A stretch of 64,000 nt of DNA from Eisenbergiella porci (GTDB lineage: Bacteria > Bacillota > Clostridia > Lachnospirales > Lachnospiraceae). The position numbers and the translations under genes are program-made. Position 1 is the first letter of the stretch. The number at the start of each line of letters is the position of its first letter. Positions 26,702 through 34,839 of this stretch are shown here, piece after piece. Under the pieces are notes generated by a model. The model searched no databases and was not told the origin of the DNA. It was given only the letters and a program-made list of their open reading frames with translations. Location of the stretch: positions 1 to 64,000 of the forward strand of contig NZ_VUMI01000018.1 in the NCBI RefSeq assembly GCF_009696275.1, given 5' to 3'.

Positions 26702-27472
26702 TCATTCCTTCATTTCCGCGGCCATCTGGCGAAGCGCCTTTTTACTGGAAGGCGCAATTTTAATTTTGTGCCCGTCCGTCATGGTCAGGTGGAAGGCGGA
26801 AACCTTATCCACATACTTTAAGTTGATGACGGCGCTGCAGCCGATCATGGCCAGCAGTCCGGATTCGCTTACCCGGATGAAGCCCAGATCAAGCTTGGTG
26901 GTGCCCCTTGCGGAATAGTCGATATCGAAGCCCAGGGTGGCGCTGAAATTAAGCATGTTGGCGACACACTCCCTGTTTCCGCCGTTTGCCAGATGAATGC
27001 GTACATAACGGTCATCGGGATAGGCGTACATGATTTCTTCCTCCGTCAGATAAAAGGCTTCCGTATCCGTACGGAATTCCATCCGCTTTTCCTGGCTGTT
27101 TTTGATGGTGAGAAGGGTCTCCACGACTTCGGTCAGCTCTGCGGGCTGGATAGGCTTGTCCATAAAAAAGCAGTTGTCAGGCAGGTCCGTTTCCTCCCTG
27201 TAATTGATTTTGGAGCAGCAGAAAACGATGGGGAGGGTATTCCCGACGTTTCGCAGCTCCCAGGCGATTTCCGCCGCATTGCAGCCGTCCTCAACCATAT
27301 CCATAAACAGGCCGTCATAGATCATGGGAGTTGACAAAATGGCGCTGCGGTTGCCGAAGGAATCCACATAAAGAACCCCGGTGGTATTCAGCCTGCGGTC
27401 CGATTCCCGCCCCAGAAGCCGTTCCATTTGTTTTCTGTCCGCTATATTGTCATCACATACCGCTAGATGCAT
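26702..27472 (-). CDS. LytTR-type response regulator (AgrA-like)
   Basis: A 256-residue regulator: receiver domain 1-120 starting MHLAVCDDNIADRKQMERLL, with the acceptor Asp in YDGLFMDMV and the conserved Lys in CFFMDKPIQ; LytTR DNA-binding domain about 145-250 (EEEIMYAYPDDRYVRIHL, KLDLGFIRVSESGLLAMIG, LTMTDGHKIKIAPSSKKAL). Such proteins bind paired direct repeats and usually answer peptide or lytic signals. There is no sensor kinase beside it, so it is an orphan. The stretch 27473-27600 upstream is AT- and T-rich without a clear promoter. Confidence 0.9.
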   Translation of the reverse strand: MHLAVCDDNIADRKQMERLLGRESDRRLNTTGVLYVDSFGNRSAILSTPMIYDGLFMDMVEDGCNAAEIAWELRNVGNTLPIVFCCSKINYREETDLPDNCFFMDKPIQPAELTEVVETLLTIKNSQEKRMEFRTDTEAFYLTEEEIMYAYPDDRYVRIHLANGGNRECVANMLNFSATLGFDIDYSARGTTKLDLGFIRVSESGLLAMIGCSAVINLKYVDKVSAFHLTMTDGHKIKIAPSSKKALRQMAAEMKE

Positions 27473-27563
27473 TGCTTTTTCCTCCTCTTTGTATGTTCAG
27501 ATTTATGGCGTGTCCGCCCGGTGTTTTGCACCGCTGTGATGCTTTATTTTGCGGCCGCACAGC

Positions 27564-27596
27564 AAAAAGCCCGTCTGACTGTTCTGCCAGACGGGC
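27564..27596 (-). terminator. Terminator after the argG-DUF1294 unit
   Basis: On the minus strand CGCCCGTCTG pairs with CAGACGGGC (27569-27577 with 27588-27596), followed by TTTTTGC. Confidence 0.8.
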
Positions 27597-27608
27597 GGAT
27601 TTCTTTTG

Positions 27609-27905
27609 CTACATAAGCGTGAAATGTACTGGTGCCGCAAACAAAAGATAAAGTATCACTGCCAGCTGAACAATCAGTATGGCAGGCATGCCGAAAACGA
27701 AGCTTTTATGCTTGGTTTTATGACGGAAGGTATACATCCCGGCGATACAGCCGATGCTTCCGCCCACCAGGGCGGTGAGAAAAAGATTGGCCTCCGGGAT
27801 ACGGAACGCGCCTCTTTTTGCCTTCCGTTTGTCGATACCCATCATGGCAAAACCCACTATATTCACTATTATAACATAAAGAAAAAGAATTAAAATAACA
27901 TTCAT
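27609..27905 (-). CDS. DUF1294 small membrane protein
   Basis: A 98-residue DUF1294 protein with a first helix (residues 3-22), the cytoplasmic motif MGIDKRKAKRGAFRIPE, a helix with LVGGSIGCIAGMYTFRHKTKHKSF, and a last helix. The function is unknown. It starts 10 bases after argG ends and shares its terminator, so it is carried on the argG transcript, probably without a role in arginine synthesis. Confidence 0.88.
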   Translation of the reverse strand: MNVILILFLYVIIVNIVGFAMMGIDKRKAKRGAFRIPEANLFLTALVGGSIGCIAGMYTFRHKTKHKSFVFGMPAILIVQLAVILYLLFAAPVHFTLM

Positions 27906-27915
27906 GGGAAATCCC

Positions 27916-29136
27916 TTATTTATTTTTTTCGATTTCCTGCTGTTTCATGGCGCGTACCTTGCTGGAAAGGCCGAACAGATTGATAAAGCCTTCTGCGTCA
28001 TGATGGTCGTACAGGTCACCTGTGGTAAAGGAAGCGATGGATTCGTTGTACAGGGAATAAGGGGAGGTGGTGCCTGCCTTGATGATATTTCCCTTGTAGA
28101 GCTTGAATTTCACTTCGCCGGTTACATTTTCCTGGGTGCTTTCAATGAAAGCCTGGACAGCCTCGCGCAGAGGGGTAAACCATTTTCCTTCATACACGAT
28201 CTGTGCGAATTTATTGCCCATATCAAGCTTCGTGGTGGTGGTTTCACGATCCAGGATCAGCTCTTCCAGCTGCTGATGAGCTTCATAAAGGATGGTTCCG
28301 CCGGGAGTCTCGTAAACGCCGCGGGATTTCATGCCTACCACACGGTTTTCCACGATATCCACGATGCCGATGCCGTGCTTGCCGCCCAGCTCGTTCAGCT
28401 TGCGGATGATATCGGAAACCTTCATTTTTTCACCGTTGATGCTGATGGGGGTTCCTTTTTCAAAGGTCATGGTTACATATTCGGGTTCATCGGGCGCTTT
28501 TTCAGGAGTGGTTCCCAGTACGAGCAGATGCTCATAGTTAGGCTCGTTGGCCGGATCCTCCAGCTCCAGTCCTTCATGGCTGATGTGCCACAGGTTACGG
28601 TCACGGCTGTAGCTGCTGTCTGCGGAGAAGGGAAGGTCAATGCCGTGCGCCTTGCAGTATTCGATTTCGGATTCACGGGAATCCATGGTCCACTTCTCAT
28701 TTCTCCAGGCTGCGATGATCTTTAAGTCGGGAGCGAGTGCCTTGATGCCCAGTTCAAAACGGATCTGGTCATTTCCTTTTCCGGTAGCGCCGTGGCAGAT
28801 GGCGGTAGCGCCTTCCTTACGGGCGATTTCCACCAGCTTCTTGGCAATCAGGGGCCTTGCCATGGAGGTGCCCAGCAGATATTTGTTTTCATAAACCGCA
28901 TGTGCTTTTACGCAGGGCATAACGTATTCATCACAGAATTCGTCGATAACATCCAAAACGTAGAGCTTGGAAGCGCCGCAGAATTTTGCTCTTTCTTCAA
29001 GACCGTCCAGCTCTTCCGCCTGTCCGCAGTCGATGCAGACGCAGATGACTTCATAGTCAAAGTTTTCTTTCAGCCACGGGATAATCGCTGTGGTGTCAAG
29101 TCCGCCTGAGTAGGCAAGGATTACTTTTTCTTTCAT
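27916..29136 (-). CDS. argG: Argininosuccinate synthase
   Basis: Joins citrulline and aspartate with ATP to give argininosuccinate. The 406-residue product has the ATP-binding start ILAYSGGLDTTAIIPWL, then STSMARPLIAKKLVEIA-type motif (here GTSMARPLIAKKLV), GATGKGNDQIRFE and YSRDRNLWHISHEG. Start 29136 follows GAAAGAGG; an in-frame ATG at 29169 gives 11 extra residues without support. Divergent from argC across a region of palindromic TGCATA boxes. argH and argF are not in the window. Confidence 0.97.
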   Translation of the reverse strand: MKEKVILAYSGGLDTTAIIPWLKENFDYEVICVCIDCGQAEELDGLEERAKFCGASKLYVLDVIDEFCDEYVMPCVKAHAVYENKYLLGTSMARPLIAKKLVEIARKEGATAICHGATGKGNDQIRFELGIKALAPDLKIIAAWRNEKWTMDSRESEIEYCKAHGIDLPFSADSSYSRDRNLWHISHEGLELEDPANEPNYEHLLVLGTTPEKAPDEPEYVTMTFEKGTPISINGEKMKVSDIIRKLNELGGKHGIGIVDIVENRVVGMKSRGVYETPGGTILYEAHQQLEELILDRETTTTKLDMGNKFAQIVYEGKWFTPLREAVQAFIESTQENVTGEVKFKLYKGNIIKAGTTSPYSLYNESIASFTTGDLYDHHDAEGFINLFGLSSKVRAMKQQEIEKNK

Positions 29137-29270
29137 TATGTTCCTCTTTCCTGCCGCAAAAACCGGCATGCTTATTAATTATGTGAAATTTCAGGAGCCC
29201 TGGCCTGTGGCCGCCGGCTCATTTGTTCTGGAATTAATATACAACAAAACTTTTTAGAATGCAAGTGAAA

Positions 29271-29366
29271 AAATATGCATATTTTTAAGTGTTTTTATGA
29301 AAAATATGCATAAACTTTAAAAAACTATTGCATATTATGCAAAATGGACGTATAATTATGCGAAAA
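29271..29366. promoter_or_regulatory. Array of ArgR-type boxes between argG and argC
   Basis: In the AT-rich 393-base divergent gap, four related sites occur: AATATGCATATTTTTA (29272-), AAATATGCATAAAC (29302-), the perfect palindrome TTGCATATTATGCAA (29328-29342) and TATAATTATGCGAAA (29351-). These fit the ArgR/AhrC pattern of 18-bp imperfect palindromes with TG..AT/AT..CA cores, though with TGCAT in place of TGAAT. They would let arginine repress both directions. Confidence 0.6.
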
Positions 29367-29529
29367 CCGGGGATGCCCCCGTGACTATGCGGGATGGAAT
29401 AGACAGAAAAGGTTGAGTTTCGGGCGGATTCTGATTATACTGGTTTTACCGGAAAATATCAGCCGGATTCTGACAGTATCTGTGAGATAACTGAAAACTG
29501 AACGGTTAAGGGAAAGGAATGGAAGGAAA

Positions 29530-30597
29530 ATGATAAAAGCAGGAATTATTGGAGCGACAGGTTATGCGGGAGGAGAGCTGGTAAGACTGCTGACGGCCCA
29601 CCCTGATGTGGAAATCGTATGGTACGGCTCCCGCAGCTATATTGACAAGAAGTACTATGAAGTCTATAAAAACATGTTCCAGATAGTGGATGCCGTATGT
29701 CTGGATGATAATATGGAAGAACTGGCAAAGCAGGCGGATGTGATTTTTACCGCCACACCCCAGGGCTTCTGCGCGTCCCTTATTAATGAAGAGATTCTTT
29801 CCAATGCAAAGATTGTGGATTTGAGCGCGGACTTCCGCATCAAGGATGTGGCAACCTATGAAAAATGGTACGGCATTGAGCATAAGGCTCCCCAGTACAT
29901 AGAAGAAGCCGCCTACGGGCTGTGTGAGATCAACAGGGCGGCGGTGAAAAATGCGCGCCTGGTGGCAAATCCCGGCTGTTATCCCACCTGCTCCACTCTT
30001 TCCATCTATCCTTTATTAAAGGAAGGACTGATCGATCCGTCCACCGTGATTATTGATGCCAAGAGCGGTACTTCAGGGGCCGGCAGGGGCGCCAAGGTGG
30101 ATAACCTATACTGTGAGGTCAACGAGAATATCAAGGCCTATGGCGTGGCAAACCACAGACATACGCCGGAGATCGAGGAGCAGCTTTCCCTGGCCGCAGG
30201 AGAGGAAATGCTGATAAATTTCACACCTCATCTGGTTCCCATGAACAGGGGCATCCTGATAACGGCTTATGCTTCCCTGAAAAGTACGCTGCAGCCGGAC
30301 GGCACCCGGGCCTTTCCTTCTTATGAAGAGGTACGGGCGGCTTACGATAAATACTACGACAAGGAAAAATTCGTCCGCGTTCTGGATAAGAATGTATGCC
30401 CGGAGACCAAATGGGTGGAGGGCAGCAACTATGTGGACGTGAATTTTAAAATCGATGAAAGAACCGGACGCATCATCATGATGGGAGCTATGGATAACCT
30501 GGTGAAGGGCGCGGCAGGACAGGCGGTGCAGAATATGAATCTCATGTTCGGGCTGCCGGAAACAAAGGGCTTGGAGCTGGTTCCCATGTTCCCGTAA
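29530..30597 (+). CDS. argC: N-acetyl-gamma-glutamyl-phosphate reductase
   Basis: Reduces N-acetylglutamyl phosphate with NADPH, third step of ornithine synthesis. The 355-residue product has the nucleotide-binding start GIIGATGYAGGELVRLL, FTATPQGF, VDLSADFR, the catalytic Cys150 in ANPGCYPT, and HRHTPEIEEQL with the active-site His. AAGGAA-rich sequence precedes the ATG. In related genomes argJ follows directly; here five other genes intervene before argJ at 33469. Confidence 0.97.
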   Translation: MIKAGIIGATGYAGGELVRLLTAHPDVEIVWYGSRSYIDKKYYEVYKNMFQIVDAVCLDDNMEELAKQADVIFTATPQGFCASLINEEILSNAKIVDLSADFRIKDVATYEKWYGIEHKAPQYIEEAAYGLCEINRAAVKNARLVANPGCYPTCSTLSIYPLLKEGLIDPSTVIIDAKSGTSGAGRGAKVDNLYCEVNENIKAYGVANHRHTPEIEEQLSLAAGEEMLINFTPHLVPMNRGILITAYASLKSTLQPDGTRAFPSYEEVRAAYDKYYDKEKFVRVLDKNVCPETKWVEGSNYVDVNFKIDERTGRIIMMGAMDNLVKGAAGQAVQNMNLMFGLPETKGLELVPMFP

Positions 30598-30620
30598 GGA
30601 AACATGGCGGCGGAAGGTCT

Positions 30621-30645
30621 TTCCCGGAAGCTTGGCTTCCGGGAA
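30621..30645 (+). terminator. Hairpin after argC
   Basis: TTCCCGGAAGC (30621-30631) pairs with GCTTCCGGGAA (30635-30645). There is no T tract, so it may only slow transcription or protect the argC message. Confidence 0.4.
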
Positions 30646-30803
30646 GCGGAGAGAACCCCGGAATGCTTTGTATTTCAGGAAGAAAAATGGGGAAGAATCC
30701 GGATGGAGCTTGTTGTGGCAGATGTATAAGTGCAAGATAATTGTAATTCTAAGGCAGGGTGGTGAAGAGCCGAATGCCGGAAGCCTGAGGCTGGGAGGGA
30801 TAA

Positions 30804-31268
30804 ATGGAGCAAAACAGTATTGCGGATTTCGTAAAAGGATTTTGCCCGGAGATTAAAAAATATGAGGCGTATTACTACGGATATCCGGAAATCGCGGATG
30901 AGCTTTGCGAGCTTGTGCTGACCGGAGAAAAAAGAGCCACCACCAGCCTCCTTAAGCTCTATGAACTGGAGCAGGAGCCGCTTCCGTGCGCCGGAGACTA
31001 TTCCGTCATCCTGGACAGCGCACAGCGGCCCCGTTGCATCACCCGGATCACAAAGGTAACACAGGTGCGTTTTTGTGATATTACCGAAGAATATGCGCGC
31101 AGGGAGGGCGAAGGCGATAAATCCCTGGCCTATTGGGAAAAAGCCCACAGAGAAGCATTTTCCCGGGAGTGCAGGGAAGAGTGCGGAATTGAATTTACCG
31201 AAGACATGATTTGCGTCTGCGAGGAATTTGAGGTGGTTTACCGGGGAGAGAGCGAAAACAAACAGTAA
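30804..31268 (+). CDS. ASCH domain protein
   Basis: A 154-residue protein of the ASCH fold, a PUA-like RNA-binding domain. It shows ELVLTGEKRATTSLLKLYE and later CITRITKVTQVRFCDITEEYARREGEG and LAYWEKAHREAF, the usual order in the YqfB/ASCH group. Relatives bind or hydrolyse modified nucleosides; the exact role is unknown. First of five accessory genes between argC and argJ. GGGAGGGATAA precedes the ATG. Confidence 0.9.
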   Translation: MEQNSIADFVKGFCPEIKKYEAYYYGYPEIADELCELVLTGEKRATTSLLKLYELEQEPLPCAGDYSVILDSAQRPRCITRITKVTQVRFCDITEEYARREGEGDKSLAYWEKAHREAFSRECREECGIEFTEDMICVCEEFEVVYRGESENKQ

Positions 31269-31373
31269 ATGATTGTGGATGTGGGGTGGCTGCCAGGAAG
31301 GAATTGACAGAAGGTACGGATAGGCGTAAACTGCAAGAGGTTTTTAAAGTTGAAAATATTGGGAAGGGTGTAT

Positions 31374-31841
31374 ATGGAGCTATATCATGGCAGCAGGGAA
31401 ATTGTAGAGTTCCCTGAAATCAGAAAAGCTGTTTATAATAAGGACTTTTATTTTGGATTTTACTGTACTATATATCAAGAGCAGGCGGAACGGTGGGCGG
31501 CAAGATTTGGAAAAGACGGCTATATTAATATTTATGAATATACGCCGGATAATTCTCTGAAATTTTTAAAGTTTGATGTTATGACGGATGAATGGCTTGA
31601 TTTTATTGTGGATTGTCGTTTAGGTAAGCCTCATAGCTACGATATTGTTGAAGGACCAATGGCAAACGATACGATATTCAATTTCGTTCAAAGTTTTATA
31701 GATGGAAAGATATCCAGAGCAGCTTTCTGGGAACTGGCAAAATTTAATCGCCCAACACATCAGATAAGTTTCCATACTATATTGGCGCTGGATACCCTCA
31801 CATTCCAAAGGAGTGAAAAAATCCATGGCAGAAAAAAATAA
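31374..31841 (+). CDS. DUF3990 protein, ADP-ribosyltransferase-like, probable toxin
   Basis: A 155-residue DUF3990 protein. It opens with LYHGSREIVEFPEI and continues DFYFGFYCTIYQEQAERWA, the arrangement of ADP-ribosyltransferase-fold proteins: an H-G in the first strand, a D(F/L)GxGFYxT-type motif here reading DFYFGFYCT, and a downstream acidic patch. Start 31374 agrees with the family, which starts at LYHGS, and GGGAAGGG precedes it; a TTG frame to 31350 is unlikely. It overlaps the following DUF3791-like gene by 17 bases. The pair resembles a toxin-antitoxin module in which this protein would be the enzyme. Its activity is inference. Confidence 0.85.
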   Translation: MELYHGSREIVEFPEIRKAVYNKDFYFGFYCTIYQEQAERWAARFGKDGYINIYEYTPDNSLKFLKFDVMTDEWLDFIVDCRLGKPHSYDIVEGPMANDTIFNFVQSFIDGKISRAAFWELAKFNRPTHQISFHTILALDTLTFQRSEKIHGRKK

Positions 31842-32265
31842 CAGTGCACTGTTTTTTACATGCAGTCTCATTGAATTTATCGGACGCAAGGTTCTGCAGC
31901 CTCGTAAATTTATTACGGATGCCCTTGGTAAGGAGGCTATTGAAAGAATTTATGAATACGCAGATGTTTTTCACTGTGAACCAATAGCAAAGGTGGCGGC
32001 CGATTTTATTGAAGAATATCAGATTCCGGAAGCTTCCTTTGATAATGTGTCAGACTGCAGATATCATGTGCCCGATTACTGGTCCATTGGTGAAGTGTAT
32101 GAAAGGCTGGTTGAAGATTGCTATGACGATGATGAGATTATAGAAGGTATCTGGGAAGTATATCATTCATGGATTGATGATCATCTTTCCGATTATAATA
32201 CTGATTTTTATTACCAGTCAAGGGATTACATTGCGGCGTGCTATAAAGAGGGAAGAATTCTCTGA
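31825..32265 (+). CDS. DUF3791-like protein with C-terminal extension, probable partner of DUF3990
   Basis: A 146-residue acidic protein. Residues 5-65 (NSALFFTCSLIEFIGRKVLQ, then ALGKEAIERIYEYADVFHCEPI and VAADFIEEYQI) match DUF3791, usually a ~70-residue stand-alone protein encoded beside DUF3990. A further ~80 residues rich in Asp, Tyr and Trp (DYWSIGEVYERLVEDCYDDD and onward) form a second, unrecognised domain. AAAGGAGTG lies eight bases before the ATG at 31825, inside the end of the DUF3990 gene. It probably neutralises or targets the DUF3990 enzyme. Confidence 0.78.
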   Translation: MAEKNNSALFFTCSLIEFIGRKVLQPRKFITDALGKEAIERIYEYADVFHCEPIAKVAADFIEEYQIPEASFDNVSDCRYHVPDYWSIGEVYERLVEDCYDDDEIIEGIWEVYHSWIDDHLSDYNTDFYYQSRDYIAACYKEGRIL

Positions 32266-32355
32266 CACTCCAGTTTTCTGTACTGTCATAGAATATTGGA
32301 GACTGCAGAGTGGATGCAGGCTGAACTGTAAATTCTTTAATAGAGGAAAAAGCTT

Positions 32356-32844
32356 ATGGAACGAGTAACCCATGAATTCCAGCCTGTTTTCAACAGGGAT
32401 TCCCGTGTCCTGATACTGGGTACCTTCCCTTCCGTGAAATCCAGGCAGCAGCAGTTTTACTACGGCCATCCTCAGAACCGGTTCTGGAGGGTGACGGCGG
32501 CGCTTCTTAAGAAAGAGGTACCCGTAACCATTGAAGAAAAGAAGAAAATGCTCCTTGACGGCCATATTGCCATCTGGGATGTGATAGATACCTGTGATAT
32601 TGAAGGCTCCAGCGACAGTTCCATCCGCAATGTAAAGGCCAATGACATCGGCGGCCTTCTGGCGCAGACCTCCATCCGGGCGGTGTTTGCCAACGGGGAT
32701 AAGGCGTGCCAGCTTTACCGGAAATACTGTATGGAGCAGGCCGGCAGGGAAATTATCAGACTGCCTTCCACAAGCCCGGCCAATGCGGCATGGACGTTGG
32801 AAAAACTCATACAGGCCTGGAGCGTGATTCGTGAATATATGTGA
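32356..32844 (+). CDS. DNA-deoxyinosine glycosylase (uracil-DNA glycosylase superfamily)
   Basis: A 162-residue enzyme of the hypoxanthine-DNA glycosylase group, which removes deaminated bases from DNA. It shows FQPVFNRDSRVLILGTFPSVKS, then YYGHPQNRFWRV (the base-pocket motif) and LPSTSPANAAWTLEKLI, the superfamily's C-terminal HxSP/TSPAN loop. Length is typical. It follows the DUF3791 gene by 90 bases on the same strand. Repair of deaminated DNA has no link to arginine; the gene is probably part of an inserted accessory block. Confidence 0.92.
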   Translation: MERVTHEFQPVFNRDSRVLILGTFPSVKSRQQQFYYGHPQNRFWRVTAALLKKEVPVTIEEKKKMLLDGHIAIWDVIDTCDIEGSSDSSIRNVKANDIGGLLAQTSIRAVFANGDKACQLYRKYCMEQAGREIIRLPSTSPANAAWTLEKLIQAWSVIREYM

Positions 32845-32983
32845 GTACGCGGTGAAAGCAGACATCCGCTACATCCCGCAGCGTTTAAAAAGGCTTGGAG
32901 AAAATTGCAGATACTCTCCAAGGCATGTGGCAGTCCCATTTACCAGATTGCCGAAATACATAAAGAAGTGAGGAATTACAAAC

Positions 32984-33427
32984 ATGGTACGAACAATGAA
33001 CATTGATGATTATGACGAGGTAAGCCGGCTGTGGCATAAAATCAAAGGATTTTCCATCCGCAGCATCGACGACTCCAGAGAAGGCGTGGAGCGCTTTCTG
33101 CAAAGAAATCCGGAAACCAGCGTGGTAGCGGTGGAGGATTCAAAAATCGTGGGAGCAATTCTCTGCGGGCATGACGGCAGACGCGGCTGTATGTACCATG
33201 TTTGTGTGGATCCGGAATACCGGATGCGGGGAATCGGCAAATCCATGGTGGTTTTTGCCATGAATGCGCTGAAAAAGGAGAATATCAGCAAGGTATCCCT
33301 CATTGCCTTTACCAAGAATGATGTGGGAAATACCTTCTGGCGCTGCATCGGCTGGACGAAGCGGGAGGATCTGAACTATTACGATTTTGTACTTAACACT
33401 GAAAATATAGAGCGTTTTAACGACTGA
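32984..33427 (+). CDS. GNAT family N-acetyltransferase (YpeA-like)
   Basis: A 147-residue GCN5-related acetyltransferase. The acetyl-CoA loop reads VDPEYRMRGIGKSMV (about 74-88), preceded by GAILCGHDGRRGCMYHV and followed by KVSLIAFTKNDVGNTFWRCIGW. The nearest match by pattern is YpeA. It sits directly before argJ, but it lacks the amino-acid-kinase-like part or length of ArgA-type N-acetylglutamate synthases, so a role in arginine synthesis is not implied. Confidence 0.9.
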   Translation: MVRTMNIDDYDEVSRLWHKIKGFSIRSIDDSREGVERFLQRNPETSVVAVEDSKIVGAILCGHDGRRGCMYHVCVDPEYRMRGIGKSMVVFAMNALKKENISKVSLIAFTKNDVGNTFWRCIGWTKREDLNYYDFVLNTENIERFND

Positions 33428-33468
33428 AGCGGCAGCGGGGATTTCAACCCTGCCCAAAGGAGGAGAAT

Positions 33469-34692
33469 ATGGAACATATCAAAGGAGGCGTGACCGCTGC
33501 AAAGGGGTTTATGGCGGCCGGCGTGGAAGCAAATGTGAAGTATAAGAACAGGAAGGATATGGCGATGGTATACAGCCAGGTTCCGTGTAAGGCGGCGGGT
33601 GTTTTTACCAGCAATGTGGTAAAAGCAGCGCCGGTGGTATGGGATCGGGAAAAAATTAATACCTCCCCCTATATTCAGGCCGTGGTAGTGAATTCGGGAA
33701 TCGCCAATGCATGTACGGGACGCCAGGGCTACGCTTACTGCCAGGAAACGGCAGACGCCGCCGCAGGCGCGCTGCAAATCCCCGGGGATTCCGTGCTTGT
33801 AGCATCCACAGGCGTTATCGGCATGCAGCTTCCCATGGACAAAATCACCGCAGGCGTGGCGGCTCTGGCAGGCTGCCTAAAAGATACGCAGGAAGCCGGG
33901 ACCCAAGCGGCGGAAGCGATAATGACCACGGATACGATTTCCAAGCAGGTGGCTGTGCAGTTTGAGGCCGGCGGCAAAACCGTGACCGTAGGCGGCATGT
34001 CCAAGGGCAGTGGGATGATTCATCCCAACATGTGCACCATGCTGGGCTTTGTAACCACGGATATCGCCATTTCCAAAGAGCTTTTGCAGGAGGCATTAAG
34101 CGCGGATGTGGTGGACACCTTCAACATGATTTCCGTAGACGGCGATACCTCCACCAACGATACGCTGGTGGTACTGGCAAACGGCTGCGCCGGAAACCCT
34201 GAGATCACGGAGAAAAACGAGGATTACCTCCATTTCTGCCAGGCGCTTCACGAGGTAAACGAAACGCTGGCAAAAATGATGGCAGGGGACGGTGAAGGGG
34301 CTACTGCGCTGTTTGAGACAAAAGTCATCCATGCGGCAAATAAAGAGGACGCCAGGACGCTGGCCAAATCCGTCATCTGCTCCAGCCTGACCAAGGCGGC
34401 CATTTTCGGCCATGACGCCAACTGGGGAAGGATTCTCTGCGCGCTTGGCTACAGCGGAGCCAGCTTCGATCCGGAGGCGATTGAGCTTTTCTTTGAAAGC
34501 AGCGCAGGACGGATTCAGATATATAAGGACGGCCAGGCCACGGATTACAGCGAGGAGGAGGCTACTAAAATCCTTTCCTGCCCTGTGGTGACTGTTGTTG
34601 TGGATATGAAGATGGGCGAAGCGCAGGCAACTGCCTGGGGCTGCGACCTCACCTATGATTATGTAAAAATCAATGCGGATTACCGCTCCTGA
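33469..34692 (+). CDS. argJ: Bifunctional ornithine acetyltransferase/N-acetylglutamate synthase
   Basis: Transfers the acetyl group from N-acetylornithine to glutamate, closing the acetyl cycle. The 407-residue precursor starts GGVTAAKGFMAAGVEANVKY, contains TTDTISKQVAV, and the self-cleavage and nucleophile region DTSTNDTLVVLANG-like stretch. Cleavage yields alpha and beta chains. AAAGGAGGAGAAT precedes the ATG. It is followed by a MITE-like repeat and argB. Confidence 0.97.
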   Translation: MEHIKGGVTAAKGFMAAGVEANVKYKNRKDMAMVYSQVPCKAAGVFTSNVVKAAPVVWDREKINTSPYIQAVVVNSGIANACTGRQGYAYCQETADAAAGALQIPGDSVLVASTGVIGMQLPMDKITAGVAALAGCLKDTQEAGTQAAEAIMTTDTISKQVAVQFEAGGKTVTVGGMSKGSGMIHPNMCTMLGFVTTDIAISKELLQEALSADVVDTFNMISVDGDTSTNDTLVVLANGCAGNPEITEKNEDYLHFCQALHEVNETLAKMMAGDGEGATALFETKVIHAANKEDARTLAKSVICSSLTKAAIFGHDANWGRILCALGYSGASFDPEAIELFFESSAGRIQIYKDGQATDYSEEEATKILSCPVVTVVVDMKMGEAQATAWGCDLTYDYVKINADYRS

Positions 34693-34714
34693 GAAAAATA
34701 TATTGCGCAATGAA

Positions 34715-34822
34715 AGCATTCATACAGGCCTGCGCATTTTGCAGCGCAGACCGTATGAATACGCAGGGGAAGAAAGCATCCGGCCCATCGTGCGGCAATT
34801 TTAAAAGGACGGATGCAAACAT
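34715..34822 (+). repeat. MITE-like repeat, copy D, between argJ and argB
   Basis: CCTGCGC, ATTTTGCA, GCGCAGACCG and later GCATCCG..CGGATGC align with the copy at 3801-3937, and both hairpins are kept. The terminal repeats are not recognisable. It lies in the leader of argB. Confidence 0.55.
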
Positions 34823-34839
34823 GTGATGGGAGAGCGAAG

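Noticed and set aside
32850-32971. Small GTG-started frame before the GNAT gene
   Set aside because: About 40 codons, no Shine-Dalgarno site, not recognised.
32984-33427. GNAT gene as argA (N-acetylglutamate synthase)
   Set aside because: Its pattern is YpeA-like and argJ already supplies that activity.
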